Positions 8,212 to 17,225 of a stretch of DNA of 64,000 nucleotides are shown piece after piece. The notes under the pieces are model-generated. The model did no database searches. It saw only the letters and a list, made by a program, of their open reading frames with translations, and was not told the origin of the DNA. Position numbers and translations under genes: made by a program. This stretch comes from JAMLJG01 sp035327585 (GTDB taxonomy: Bacteria; Verrucomicrobiota; Kiritimatiellia; CAIVKH01). Where the stretch lies: positions 39,784 to 103,783 of the forward strand of contig DAOLDD010000010.1 in NCBI GenBank assembly GCA_035327585.1, in the 5' to 3' direction. The number at the start of each line of letters is the position of its first letter. Position 1 is the stretch's first letter.

Positions 8212-9954
8212 ATGTCCGTACGCACCATGAAGCGGGGTGGGCGCATCGCGTGGGCGGTGACGGCCGCCGTATTGTCCCTCGCGCTGCACGGCGTTTTGCT
8301 GGAGCGGCTGCCGCCCCTGCCGCTGGGCCGCGTCATGGACACGAAGCGCTGGGTCGACTATCCGTCCATCGCGCTGCGCGACGTGCAACTGCAGCCGCCC
8401 GAACCGGAGCGGCCACCCGCGCGGTTTCGCCCCGAGGACCCGGGCGAGGTGTTGGATCAACTGGCCTCCGCCGGTGGACTGGCCGGCGGGTTCAACCTGC
8501 CCGCGCCCGCCGCGCCGGAGATCAGTTCCGGCCCGGTTAAAGGCGCCGACGAGGCCCTGATGGAGCCGCCGCCGCCCGAACCGCGGCCGCTGTGGGACCC
8601 GCGCGAGGAAATCCTCCAGATCGACCGCGCCACCATTGACGAGCAGATCAGCGCGCTGCCGCGCCGGTACACCGAGGCGATCGAGCGCACTGTCCGCGTG
8701 CCGGACGTCACGCTCCCCGTCGAGAAGCCGGTCGACTTCGCAACCGCGCTCGGCGGCGCCGGTGAGGTCGGCATCGAATCAATCAGCCGTCCCGTCGAGT
8801 GGCCCGAAGGCTGGGGCGTCTCCCTGCTCGGCGCCCTGGAGCCCGGTTCCGATCTCATGCCCGAGGCGGTCTCCTTCGCACGCCGCGCTGATCCGGACCT
8901 CGTCGTCCTGCCGTCCATCGAGGAATACCTCGCGATCGACGTGCAGAAATTCCAGCCGCCCGAAAACCCGGGCGCCATCTACTTCCGCATCGAAATCCAG
9001 CGCTTCGGCGATAAAAGCCTGCCGGAACTGCCGAAGGACGTGTTGCTCCTGCAGGACTGCTCGGAAAGCATGACGCCCGCGAAGCTCGCCGAGTGCAAAC
9101 GCGGGCTGCGCCGCTGGCTGGACTGGATCGGCCCGGAAGACCGGTTCCAGCTCATCGGATTCAGCGACAGGATCGACCGGTGCTTCGCGGAACCGTGGCA
9201 GACCATGAATCCACTCAACCGGCAGCAGGCGATGTCTTTCATCGACTCCCTGCGCGCCACGGGCAATACGGACGTCTATGCCTCCCTCGCCGCCGCCGCC
9301 GCGCTGCCGCGCGAAAGCAACCGGCCCTATCTCGTCGTGCTCGTCACCGATGGCCGGCCCACCACCGGCGTCACCGGCAGTTCCGACATCATCGAGCGAT
9401 TCTCGTCGGAAAACAACGGGCGTCTCTCGATGTTCTCCGTCGGTGCGGGCCGCCGCGTGAATCGATTCCTGCTCGACCTGTTGAGCTACCGCAATCGCGG
9501 CGACTCCCTCGTCGTGCCCGACGATACAATGCTCGCCGGCGCGATGGAACGCTGGGCCCGTGAGACGCGGCGTCCCGTCCTCACCGACCTGCGCTATCGC
9601 TTCACCGGCATCGCGCAGGACGACGTATATCCGCGCGCGTTGACGCCGCTTTTCCTGGACCGTCCGCTGCTGATCTACGGGCGGACCGAAACGCCGGACG
9701 CCGGCGCCGCGTTCCAGATTGTCGGCCGCAGCGGCGCCGAGGAACGCGACCTCGTATTCCCGCTTGATCTGTCCGCCGCCCGCGCCGCGGACCAGGACCT
9801 GCGCCAGCGCTGGGCCTGGCACCGCATCTATCACCTCATCGGCGAACACACCCGGACCGGCGACGAAAGCATCGTCCAGACCATCCGCGCCACCGCCGCC
9901 CGCTACGGCCTCGTCGTCCCCTACGGCTACGGCGACGCCGTTCCGCGCTGGTAG
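8212..9954 (+). CDS. Membrane-anchored von Willebrand factor A domain protein
   Basis: A 580-residue protein with one N-terminal membrane segment (about 12-30), a Pro-rich periplasmic linker (about 50-220), and a VWA domain at about 270-440. The MIDAS metal site is complete: DCSES (DxSxS), a Thr in TGNTDVYASL, and Asp in VTDGRPT. The segment after the VWA domain, including ALTPLFLDRPLLIYGR, resembles inter-alpha-trypsin-inhibitor heavy-chain/VIT-type proteins, but no N-terminal VIT domain is visible. A ribosome site GGGGAGGAG precedes the ATG. The likely role is Mg-dependent protein binding at the envelope; the partner is unknown. Confidence 0.85.
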   Translation: MSVRTMKRGGRIAWAVTAAVLSLALHGVLLERLPPLPLGRVMDTKRWVDYPSIALRDVQLQPPEPERPPARFRPEDPGEVLDQLASAGGLAGGFNLPAPAAPEISSGPVKGADEALMEPPPPEPRPLWDPREEILQIDRATIDEQISALPRRYTEAIERTVRVPDVTLPVEKPVDFATALGGAGEVGIESISRPVEWPEGWGVSLLGALEPGSDLMPEAVSFARRADPDLVVLPSIEEYLAIDVQKFQPPENPGAIYFRIEIQRFGDKSLPELPKDVLLLQDCSESMTPAKLAECKRGLRRWLDWIGPEDRFQLIGFSDRIDRCFAEPWQTMNPLNRQQAMSFIDSLRATGNTDVYASLAAAAALPRESNRPYLVVLVTDGRPTTGVTGSSDIIERFSSENNGRLSMFSVGAGRRVNRFLLDLLSYRNRGDSLVVPDDTMLAGAMERWARETRRPVLTDLRYRFTGIAQDDVYPRALTPLFLDRPLLIYGRTETPDAGAAFQIVGRSGAEERDLVFPLDLSAARAADQDLRQRWAWHRIYHLIGEHTRTGDESIVQTIRATAARYGLVVPYGYGDAVPRW

Positions 9955-9976
9955 GCTTGCCTGCCGCAAATCGTTT

Positions 9977-10019
9977 TTACAGACGTTGTAAGTCCAACAA
10001 AAAGTTTTTACAGACGTTG
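9977..10019 (+). repeat. Bipartite repeat, copy A: TTACAGACGTTGTAA and TTACAGACGTTG, 31 bp apart
   Basis: Two near-identical boxes start at 9977 and 10008. The first has 5-base inverted arms TTACA/TGTAA around GACGT. An A-rich spacer lies between them. A second copy with exactly the same 31-base spacing and the same box sequences is at 49725-49767. It lies 22 bases after the VWA stop and upstream of the 10139 gene. The spacing equals three helical turns, which fits a paired protein-binding site. A dispersed repeat is the alternative. Confidence 0.6.
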
Positions 10020-10082
10020 CAAATTTTGGCTTCGTGCCGCAGGGGGCAAGCGAAAACCGGGGAAAGTATGCACCTTCCTTTG

Positions 10083-10112
10083 TTGACACAGAGCCGAATA
10101 TCAGTTCATTAT
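10083..10112 (+). promoter_or_regulatory. Candidate sigma-70-type promoter for the repeat-protein gene
   Basis: TTGACA at 10083-10088 is a perfect -35 box. CATTAT at 10107-10112 is a possible -10, 18 bases downstream. This would place the transcript start about 20 bases before the ATG at 10139. Only the sequence supports it. Confidence 0.4.
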
Positions 10113-10138
10113 AACAAGACTTGCGCTCACTCTTTGGT

Positions 10139-11857
10139 ATGTATTTTTCAACGTCCAGTGTGATATGCCACGCAAAGCGCTGGCTGCGGCATTTTGTTCC
10201 TTTATGCGTCTTTAGTCTGACGCTCAGTGCCTCGATGTTGACTCTTCCGAATCGCATGTTTGGATGGGAAGCTTTAGCCGCCGAATGCGGTGGTCAGGTG
10301 TACGAACGCGCAATCAAGTTTTGGGATAAGCGATTTGGTGGGGTAAACGGTGACTCTCTCTCTGCCCTCGCTATTACGTCCGACGATGGATACCTGCTTG
10401 GTGGAAGTTCATACTCCGGCATCGGCGGCGATAAGAGCGAAGACTCGCGGGGTGGGTCAGATTTCTGGATAGTAAAAATTGATGGAGTCGGCACCAAGGT
10501 TTGGGATAAGCGGTTTGGGGGGTCATCCCATGAAGAATTATATGCGCTAACCGCTACACCCGACGGTGGGATATTAGTGGGTGGGTATTCCGCTTCTGGA
10601 GTCGGCGGTGATGTTAGCGAAGCATCGCGTGGTACATCAGACTATTGGATATTAAAGACTGATGGAAGCGGGAGCAAGGTCTGGGATAAACGTTTCGGCG
10701 GATCATCATCTGATATTCTGGTTGATTGTCATGTTGTATCTGATGGTGGGTTCTTACTTTGTGGAAACTCATATTCGGGTGTAACTGGAGATAAAACTGA
10801 GGAAAATCGAGGGTTGTCGGATTACTGGGTGGTGAAGATTGATGGGAGCGGTAACAAGGTCTGGGATAAGGGGTTTGGTGGATCGGACTACGATTTTATC
10901 TCTGCCGTCGCTACAACGGCAAGCAATGGGTACTTGTTGGGTGGAATTTCATACTCGGAAGCCGATGGCGACAAGAGTGAAACCTCGCGAGGAGGGGCGG
11001 ATTACTGGGTAGTGAAGATAGACGGGAGCGGGAACAAAGTCTGGGATAGGCGGTTCGGAGGATCAGGCGAAGATTATTTCACGGCTCTCGTTGCAACGTC
11101 AGACGGTGGGCACTTGTTGGGTGGAACGTCATACTCGGGAGCCGACGGCGACAAGAGTGAGGCCTCGCGAGGTAGCTCTGACTACTGGATCGTGAAGATA
11201 GACGGGAGTGGGAACAAAGTCTGGGACAAACGTTTTGGCGGAATATCCTCCGACGACCTCTACGCCCTTGCCTCTACGTCCGACGGCGGGTGCATCCTCG
11301 GCGGATTTTCGGATTCTGAAGTCAATGGTGACAAAAGTGAGGCTTCGCGGGGAGGGTCTGATTTCTGGGTAGTGAAGATCGACGTTAATGGTAACAAGGT
11401 TTGGGATAAGCGCTTCGGTGGATCAGACAACGAAGCTCTTCGTGCAATTGCCGTTACAGATGAGGGTGGGTACGTGTTGGGCGGGGTTTCTTCCTCCTCC
11501 GCCGATGGCGACAAGAGCGAATCATTGCGAGGGATGTATGATTTCTGGATTATTCACATGGATATAGACTATGACTGCGACGGGATTCCGGATGGGTTGG
11601 AAGTCTTGGCCGATACTGACCCCACCGATCCATCATCCTATTTCGCCGTGACGGCTTTCCAACTCGGGATGAACAATGTACTAATGCACTGGCAGGGGGG
11701 GCAAAATGTCACCCAGATAATCGAGCGAACTCTATCGCTAATGGACCCCCAATGGGTTCCGGTCTACACGAACTCACCGCCGACGACGATTTCCAACTTG
11801 CTTTCTATCGGCGAAACTAATCCCGTCGCTGCCTATCGGGTACGTGTTGCGCGCTGA
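10139..11857 (+). CDS. Secreted repeat protein: seven 60-residue WDKRFGG repeats plus calcium-binding-like linker
   Basis: About 572 residues. ATG 10139 is preferred over TTG 10121 because it gives a signal peptide with core FVPLCVFSLTLSASML. The body is seven tandem 60-residue units, each starting near WDKRFGG and containing an S.DGG.LLGG turn, GDKSE..RG and D(Y/F)W(I/V)VKIDG. Repeats of this type are predicted beta-propeller or beta-helix-like and occur in secreted proteins of many bacteria. After the last unit, DYDCDGIPDGLEVLADTDP resembles type-3 calcium-binding linkers. A small beta domain (IERTLSLMDPQWVPVYTN) ends the protein, in the style of PVC surface proteins. The function is unknown; adhesion or an S-layer-like role is a guess. 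Base composition is clearly more AT-rich than upstream genes. Confidence 0.75.
   Translation: MYFSTSSVICHAKRWLRHFVPLCVFSLTLSASMLTLPNRMFGWEALAAECGGQVYERAIKFWDKRFGGVNGDSLSALAITSDDGYLLGGSSYSGIGGDKSEDSRGGSDFWIVKIDGVGTKVWDKRFGGSSHEELYALTATPDGGILVGGYSASGVGGDVSEASRGTSDYWILKTDGSGSKVWDKRFGGSSSDILVDCHVVSDGGFLLCGNSYSGVTGDKTEENRGLSDYWVVKIDGSGNKVWDKGFGGSDYDFISAVATTASNGYLLGGISYSEADGDKSETSRGGADYWVVKIDGSGNKVWDRRFGGSGEDYFTALVATSDGGHLLGGTSYSGADGDKSEASRGSSDYWIVKIDGSGNKVWDKRFGGISSDDLYALASTSDGGCILGGFSDSEVNGDKSEASRGGSDFWVVKIDVNGNKVWDKRFGGSDNEALRAIAVTDEGGYVLGGVSSSSADGDKSESLRGMYDFWIIHMDIDYDCDGIPDGLEVLADTDPTDPSSYFAVTAFQLGMNNVLMHWQGGQNVTQIIERTLSLMDPQWVPVYTNSPPTTISNLLSIGETNPVAAYRVRVAR
10322..11581 (+). repeat. Seven in-frame 180-bp tandem repeats
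   Basis: The Trp codon opening each unit falls at 10322, 10502, 10682, 10862, 11042, 11222 and 11402, exactly 180 bases apart with no indel. Units differ at many synonymous and some coding positions, so the array is not a very recent expansion, yet its register is perfect. Confidence 0.9.
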
Positions 11858-13559
11858 TCCTACTCACGGTATTCCCATTTTTATGCAGATCGCCCTGCTG
11901 GCGGCTGTAGCATTCTTCTTGATTGCCTTTCTGCGCTCACAGGACGGCTCCGTATTTTGGTCTCCTGATGAGGGTGGAAAGTTTCTGCAAATGCGCGCCA
12001 TGGAGCCGACTTTTCACCGGTCGCCCCCGAAGTTGCCTTATGGCGGGTATGAGACCGATCCACACTATCTATACTATCCTCTGGGAACAGTTTACCCTAA
12101 GTACGCGAAGAATGGGCGCTATATTGCAGGATGGCCCCCCGTTTTTCCGTGGTTATCCGGTTGGTGTTATCGCCTTTTTGGCGTGGGGGGGCTATACTTC
12201 CTCCCCGTATTAGGCACTTTGTTGATTAGTTGGAGCACCATTCGGCTCGCGTCGGGCACCGTGCCGGTATGGCTCTTAGCTCTGATCTTGGTGTTCATGG
12301 CCAGCCCAGTTCAATTTTATGGAGTCTTGTTCTGGGAACATAACCTCGCCGTCGGCCTAGTCATGTCTAGTATGGTGTTGTATCGCTTCCATTTCTCATT
12401 TGCAGGCTGCATGGCCTGTCTGGTTATGACTACACTCGGCGTGATAATGCGACCGGAGGTCGCGCTTATAGTGCTATGTATCCCTCTGGCCTATGCGGTA
12501 TCTAGCGCGCGTGATTGGCTGAAGTTGGAGTGGAAACACTTTGCGCTAATATTGATTGCTCTCCTGCTGATTCTATGGACATTGGATAGTTGGACGGGTG
12601 GCAAAATCTTGGCGTCCAAGATTCATGATCTGCGTATCATGATTCACCGGCAATGGCTTGCATTGCGCCCGAGCACGTATCTGAAAATTGCAGAAAACAT
12701 AATGGTGAATAATCCATCTGAATATGGGTTGTATATGCCGCCTTATATGGAGGTATGTATGTCAGTCGGTCTGCTTCTTGTTCTGCTCTCCGTATTGGGG
12801 GCACCCATGGTTCGATTGGCCGCATTTTCCATCGGTGTTGCACTCTTGGCGGCCGTAACGCTATGGGCGGCTCTGCGACCGGAGCGCTACCGGGCGCTAC
12901 ATGCACTTTTTATTCCGGTGCCCTGGTGGTCTTTTTTTCTTTGGCTGTTTCGTGATGACAATGTCGATTATTGGGTGCGGGGGTTACCCCGACTGCTGGT
13001 TACGCTGATCGTATTGTTCTTTCTTGCAGCTCTTCTGACTGACACGACGCACGGAGGACCCGAGTGGGGCACACGTTACCTGTTGATCTTCTATCCATTG
13101 GCCGCAGTGGGCGCGGCGTTCGGATTTGATTGCGCGTGGCGCCGTTATACTCACCAGTTGGCGCGGTGTCTACTGGCCATACTTATTGTGTTTTCCACAG
13201 CAACCGCAGGGATGATCACAAACCGGGGACTACGCGAAATCCGCAGGACAAAGTCAGATCTGAACCTCTTCCAGATCGCGATCAAGTCCGCTGGTATACC
13301 GGTAGTAACAGACTTGTGGTGGTTGCCTGCCGCTATGCCTGATACGTTCAGCAGTCTTCACTTTTCTGTTGTAACCGATACGAGTCACCTTTTGCGCTGG
13401 TATGATGACTGCGGACAAAACATCCCGGTATTTACCTACATGAGTTACACGTCTGTGCTGGTACACGATCTTCTGCGGCTACGTCATGTAGACGGCCATC
13501 TGGTTGATGTGATTCACGGGATGCAGTTGTGGTCTCTACATGCTCGGGGGGTGCCTTGA
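11844..13559 (+). CDS. Polytopic GT-C type glycosyltransferase-like membrane protein
   Basis: 571 residues with about 11 hydrophobic segments. The first loop after transmembrane helix 1 carries FWSPDEGGKFLQ. This is the position and style of the catalytic acidic pair in PMT/ArnT-type (GT39/GT83) enzymes that take sugars from polyprenyl phosphate. YPKYAKNGRYIAGWPP and a conserved-looking RPE in a later loop also fit. It begins 14 bases inside the preceding gene (GTG 11844). An internal ATG at 11883 is an alternative start, and neither has a strong ribosome site. Substrate unknown. Neighbours suggest glycosylation of a surface protein or polymer. Confidence 0.6.
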   Translation: MLRADPTHGIPIFMQIALLAAVAFFLIAFLRSQDGSVFWSPDEGGKFLQMRAMEPTFHRSPPKLPYGGYETDPHYLYYPLGTVYPKYAKNGRYIAGWPPVFPWLSGWCYRLFGVGGLYFLPVLGTLLISWSTIRLASGTVPVWLLALILVFMASPVQFYGVLFWEHNLAVGLVMSSMVLYRFHFSFAGCMACLVMTTLGVIMRPEVALIVLCIPLAYAVSSARDWLKLEWKHFALILIALLLILWTLDSWTGGKILASKIHDLRIMIHRQWLALRPSTYLKIAENIMVNNPSEYGLYMPPYMEVCMSVGLLLVLLSVLGAPMVRLAAFSIGVALLAAVTLWAALRPERYRALHALFIPVPWWSFFLWLFRDDNVDYWVRGLPRLLVTLIVLFFLAALLTDTTHGGPEWGTRYLLIFYPLAAVGAAFGFDCAWRRYTHQLARCLLAILIVFSTATAGMITNRGLREIRRTKSDLNLFQIAIKSAGIPVVTDLWWLPAAMPDTFSSLHFSVVTDTSHLLRWYDDCGQNIPVFTYMSYTSVLVHDLLRLRHVDGHLVDVIHGMQLWSLHARGVP

Positions 13560-13567
13560 AATCGAAT

Positions 13568-15052
13568 ATGGGACCCACATGCCGAGCAATATGGCCCGGC
13601 ATGCTTGTGGTCATATTTGCTGGCATTGCCTATGCCGCCACTCTTCCGCGCACTGTGTTCGGTTTGGACAGTGCCGAGTTGGCAACAGGGGCTTACACAC
13701 TTGGAATCGTACATTCGCCGGGTGCCCCGCTGTACATGTTACTTGGCCATTTGGTGTGCAAGTTACCTTTGGGAGATATTGGCTGTGGACTGAATGCGCT
13801 ATCCGCACTGTTCGGCGCTGCTGGTGCTGGTCTGCATTTCCTAATTGGTCTGCGCTTCACCCGGCGTGTCGGCTTAGCCGCCGCCGCCGCCCTGGCGGTT
13901 GCTTTCAATTACTATATATGGGCTTGGGCTATCGTGGCCGAGCTCTATTCCCTACACGTGCTCTTCGTCCTCCTGGTGACTTGGCTGCTTTTGAAAGGTG
14001 ATGAAAACGGTCGTCTAGTTTGGTACGGTTTGGCCGGATTGGCATGGGGGCTGGGCATGGGCAATCATACATCGCTGGTTTTGATGTTGCCTGCGTATTT
14101 ATGGCTGGTATTAGGTACACCCCGCTCAGCGGTTGTGAAGTTCAAGGTGCTCCTACTGGCCGGGATCGGCGCGATCGCTGGGCTGATGGTTTATCTCTAT
14201 TTCCCTTTGCGGCAGGCTGCATCACCGGCACTAAATTATGTTCGCGATTACTTTCCCGATATCAATCTGGCCACACCCGCAGGCTTGTGGTGGATGTTTC
14301 GCGGCGGAATGTTTGACGCTCTTTATTTTAGTGACTCGCCTGGAAATTGGATTGTTGCGTGGCTGCAACATTTAGGCCAGTTGGCAAGTAGTTTTACGCC
14401 CATTGGGTTTTTGGTTGCGCTGCTGGGCATCAGATTATCTCTTCAGTCTCGGGATCGTCTTTCAATTGCAATCATCCTCATGTGGATATGCCATACGGGC
14501 TTCTTCGCTTCCTATGGGGCCTTGGACCGGCGGTGGATGTACTCCGTCAGTTACTTGGTGGTGGGATGGTGGGTGGCTCTGGGGTTAACCTGGCTCTGGG
14601 ACCGATGGCCAGTAAACGTACGGATGGGTCGAATTTGGATCCCAATAGCCGTGGCCGGTATATTGACTCTCATGGTACTGAATGGATTTCGTGTTCTCGA
14701 TTTGAGACGAGATGTCTCGGCTCGCCAGTACTATGAGCGGATATTCCACATTCTGCCTCCGCGGGCTGTATTCTTCGGATTCTGGGAGCAGATTCCCATT
14801 CTGGAATATGGCCAGTTGGTGTATGGATTGCGTCTAGATATACAGCTGGCCAACGTCGTCTTCATGGATGACGCAGCGGTGCAGAGGCTTGCTGATCAGG
14901 CGAGTAAAGAAGGGCGCCCGGTATTTGCATCTCGACCGCTAACTGTAAAGCCTGATGCCGTTTGGATCCCGGTGTGGTCTGATCGCTGGGCGATATATCG
15001 GCTGGAATACGATTTGCAGACATCAATCTGTGCCCCTGAAAACCATCCTTGA
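13568..15052 (+). CDS. DUF2723/GT117-family protein O-mannosyltransferase-like membrane protein
   Basis: About 494 residues and about 10 transmembrane segments. The family hallmark is clear: FGLDSAELATGAYTLG, then HSPGAPLYMLLG and a P.GD..CGLN.LSA stretch. In DUF2723 proteins (TMEM260-like, CAZy GT117) these form the acidic catalytic loop and helix 2. ATG 13568 gives an eight-base gap to the preceding stop. A GTG at 13529 would overlap the upstream gene by 31 bases and cannot be excluded. It forms a probable operon with the repeat protein and the other GT-C enzyme, and shares their lower GC. The likely reaction is transfer of a lipid-linked sugar to a secreted protein. The repeat protein, rich in Ser, is an obvious but unproven acceptor. 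Confidence 0.75.
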   Translation: MGPTCRAIWPGMLVVIFAGIAYAATLPRTVFGLDSAELATGAYTLGIVHSPGAPLYMLLGHLVCKLPLGDIGCGLNALSALFGAAGAGLHFLIGLRFTRRVGLAAAAALAVAFNYYIWAWAIVAELYSLHVLFVLLVTWLLLKGDENGRLVWYGLAGLAWGLGMGNHTSLVLMLPAYLWLVLGTPRSAVVKFKVLLLAGIGAIAGLMVYLYFPLRQAASPALNYVRDYFPDINLATPAGLWWMFRGGMFDALYFSDSPGNWIVAWLQHLGQLASSFTPIGFLVALLGIRLSLQSRDRLSIAIILMWICHTGFFASYGALDRRWMYSVSYLVVGWWVALGLTWLWDRWPVNVRMGRIWIPIAVAGILTLMVLNGFRVLDLRRDVSARQYYERIFHILPPRAVFFGFWEQIPILEYGQLVYGLRLDIQLANVVFMDDAAVQRLADQASKEGRPVFASRPLTVKPDAVWIPVWSDRWAIYRLEYDLQTSICAPENHP

Positions 15053-15230
15053 CTCCGCTTGTCTTCTTCACCGCGAACTTTCGTGCCGTCTTGGAAGGTT
15101 TTTGGGATCTTCGCTGTATAGGAACCGCGCGGCGTTGTGTACCTTGTGTGTGGCTGAAAGACCGAAATGCTCCTGTGGTCAAGCCCCTAGCTCCTCATTG
15201 ATGTTGTTGAAACTGTACAGGAAGGGTTGG

Positions 15231-15259
15231 TTGACGGGGCGGGGTGGGGCGTCTATGGT
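15231..15259 (+). promoter_or_regulatory. Candidate promoter of the tig-clpP-clpX operon
   Basis: TTGACG at 15231-15236 and TATGGT at 15254-15259 are separated by 17 bases and end about 30 bases before the tig ATG. The rest of the 237-base gap from 15053 shows no gene. No clear terminator for the upstream operon is visible in it. Confidence 0.45.
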
Positions 15260-15289
15260 TACCCGCTTCATTTTTGAGAGAGGAATCTG

Positions 15290-16606
15290 ATGAATATTCG
15301 TGTTGAGACGGTTGGTCCCTGCCGCCGTGAAATCCATGTCGAAGTTCCGGTCGAACAGGTGCAGGCCGTGTTTGAGGAAGTCACCGCGTCGTACGCGAAG
15401 GTGGCCCGCGTGCCGGGTTTCCGCCCGGGCCGCGCCCCGCGCGACCTGATCCGCCGCCGCTACCAGAAGGACATCGCCGGCGACGTGAAGGAACGGCTCA
15501 TTCCGGAAGGCTACCAGGCGGCGGTGAAGCAGGAGAAGCTGTCCACCGTGGCGGTGCTCGACGTGAAGGAACAGGCGCTCGACGAGGCGCAACCGTTCGC
15601 CTTTTCCGTGGTGCTCGATGTGGCGCCGGATTTTGAAATGCCCGCCTACAAGGGCATTGCGCTGACCCGCAAGAAGGAAGCGGTGAAAGAGGAGGACATC
15701 GACGAGGTCCTCAAGAATATCCGCGACCAGAACGGGCGATATGAGGATATCGCCGGGCGACCGGTCCAACTGGGGGACCTCGTGCAGATTGACTACACGG
15801 GCGCCGTCGACGGCCAGCCGGTCGAGCAGCTCGCGCCGAACGCGAAGGGCATGGGCGAGGGCAAGGATTTCTGGCTGATGGCGGATGAACAGAATCAATT
15901 CCTGCCGGGCTTCGCGCAAGGGCTGGCGGGCGCGTCCGTCGGCGATCAGCGCAACGTGACGGTCGATTTCCCCGCGAATTTTCCCGAGGCGGCGCTGGCC
16001 GGCCAGAAGGCCGTCTACACCGTGCTGGTGAAGGCGCTGCGCGAGAAGAAGCTGCCGGAACTGGACGCGGAATTCCTCAAGGGCGTCGGCGTGGCCTCGC
16101 TCGACGAACTGCGCACGCGCGTGCGCGAGGATCTCGCGAACCTGCGCGAGCGCAACGAAACCCGCCGGTTGCAGGGCGAAATCGTGAAGCAGTTGCTGGA
16201 GAAGACGCAACTCGACGTGCCCGAGTCCACGCTCCAGGAGGAGACGCGGCAGGAAGTGTACGAACTCGTGCGCCAGAACCAGCAGCGCGGGATCACCGCC
16301 GAGGACATCGAAGGCCACAAGGAGCAGTTGTTCGACAGCGCGACGAAGTCGGCGACCGACAAGGTCAAGCTCCGCTACCTGCTCAAAAAAATCGCCGCCG
16401 AGGAGCAGATTTCGGTCGAGGAGAACGAGGTGGAGACGCGCATCCGCGGGCTGGCCGCGAGTTGGGGCGTGCCGTTCGATCGCTTGAAGGCCGATATGCA
16501 GAAGCGCAATGCCCTGGGGCAGGTGCGCGACGACGTCTTGATGAGCAAGGTGCTGGCGCGCGTCATGGAGCTCGCGAGCATCACGGAAGAGGGAGCCGCC
16601 GCATGA
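15290..16606 (+). CDS. tig: Trigger factor, ribosome-associated chaperone
   Basis: 438 residues, normal length. The N-terminal ribosome-binding domain has the GFRPGRAP signature at about 42-49 that docks on ribosomal protein L23. An FKBP-type peptidyl-prolyl isomerase domain follows (about 145-245, with VQIDYTGAVDGQPVE), then the helical chaperone domain. The ribosome site GAGAGAGGAA precedes the ATG. Its stop overlaps the clpP start (ATGA), the classic tig-clpP-clpX arrangement that couples folding with proteolysis. Confidence 0.97.
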   Translation: MNIRVETVGPCRREIHVEVPVEQVQAVFEEVTASYAKVARVPGFRPGRAPRDLIRRRYQKDIAGDVKERLIPEGYQAAVKQEKLSTVAVLDVKEQALDEAQPFAFSVVLDVAPDFEMPAYKGIALTRKKEAVKEEDIDEVLKNIRDQNGRYEDIAGRPVQLGDLVQIDYTGAVDGQPVEQLAPNAKGMGEGKDFWLMADEQNQFLPGFAQGLAGASVGDQRNVTVDFPANFPEAALAGQKAVYTVLVKALREKKLPELDAEFLKGVGVASLDELRTRVREDLANLRERNETRRLQGEIVKQLLEKTQLDVPESTLQEETRQEVYELVRQNQQRGITAEDIEGHKEQLFDSATKSATDKVKLRYLLKKIAAEEQISVEENEVETRIRGLAASWGVPFDRLKADMQKRNALGQVRDDVLMSKVLARVMELASITEEGAAA

Positions 16607-17223
16607 GCAACGAAAATGCACAAATGCTCGTCCCGATGGTCATCGAACAGACGGGCCGCGGCGAGCGCGCGTTCGACATCTATTCGCGGCTGCTCAAGGA
16701 GCGCATTATTTTCCTCGGCACGGGGATCAACGACGATGTCTCCAACCTGATCATCGCGCAGATGCTGTTCCTGCAGGGCGAGGATGCGGAGAAGGATATC
16801 AATCTCTACATTAATTCGCCGGGCGGCTCGGTCACGGCGGGTCTCGCGATCTACGACACGATCCAATACCTGAAGTGCGACGTGGTGACGTATTGCGTCG
16901 GCCAGGCGGCCAGCATGGGCGCGGTCCTGCTGGCGGCGGGCGCCGCGGGCAAGCGACACGCCCTGCCAAATGCGCGCATCATGATTCACCAGCCGTGGGG
17001 CGGCGCCCAGGGCCAGGCGACGGATATCAGCATCCAGGCGAAGGAAATCCTGCGCCTGCGCGACCGGCTGAATGAAATCCTGTCGGCGCACACGGGCAAG
17101 CCGGTGGAGGACATCACGCGCGATACGGATCGCGATTTCTTCATGTCGGCCGAAGAGGCCCGCGCCTACGGGCTGGTCGACAACGTGACGGCCAGCCGCA
17201 AGGTGGCCGGGAAGGGCCGATAA
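16603..17223 (+). CDS. clpP: ATP-dependent Clp protease proteolytic subunit
   Basis: 206-residue serine peptidase forming the two-ring chamber that works with ClpX. The catalytic triad is visible: Ser104 in GQAASMGAV, His129 in ARIMIHQP, and Asp178 in DTDRDFF. The start ATG 16603 overlaps the tig stop and leaves the short processed N-terminus MSNENAQMLVPMV. A longer upstream in-frame extension into tig is not homologous. Confidence 0.97.
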   Translation: MSNENAQMLVPMVIEQTGRGERAFDIYSRLLKERIIFLGTGINDDVSNLIIAQMLFLQGEDAEKDINLYINSPGGSVTAGLAIYDTIQYLKCDVVTYCVGQAASMGAVLLAAGAAGKRHALPNARIMIHQPWGGAQGQATDISIQAKEILRLRDRLNEILSAHTGKPVEDITRDTDRDFFMSAEEARAYGLVDNVTASRKVAGKGR

Positions 17224-17225
17224 GT

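Noticed and set aside
6610..8460. 616-codon minus-strand frame antisense to rho
   Set aside because: A mirror of the highly conserved rho coding sequence. No domain in the translation.
10322..11581. CRISPR-like array
   Set aside because: The 180-bp units are coding, in frame and without spacer-repeat alternation. No cas genes are present anywhere in the window.
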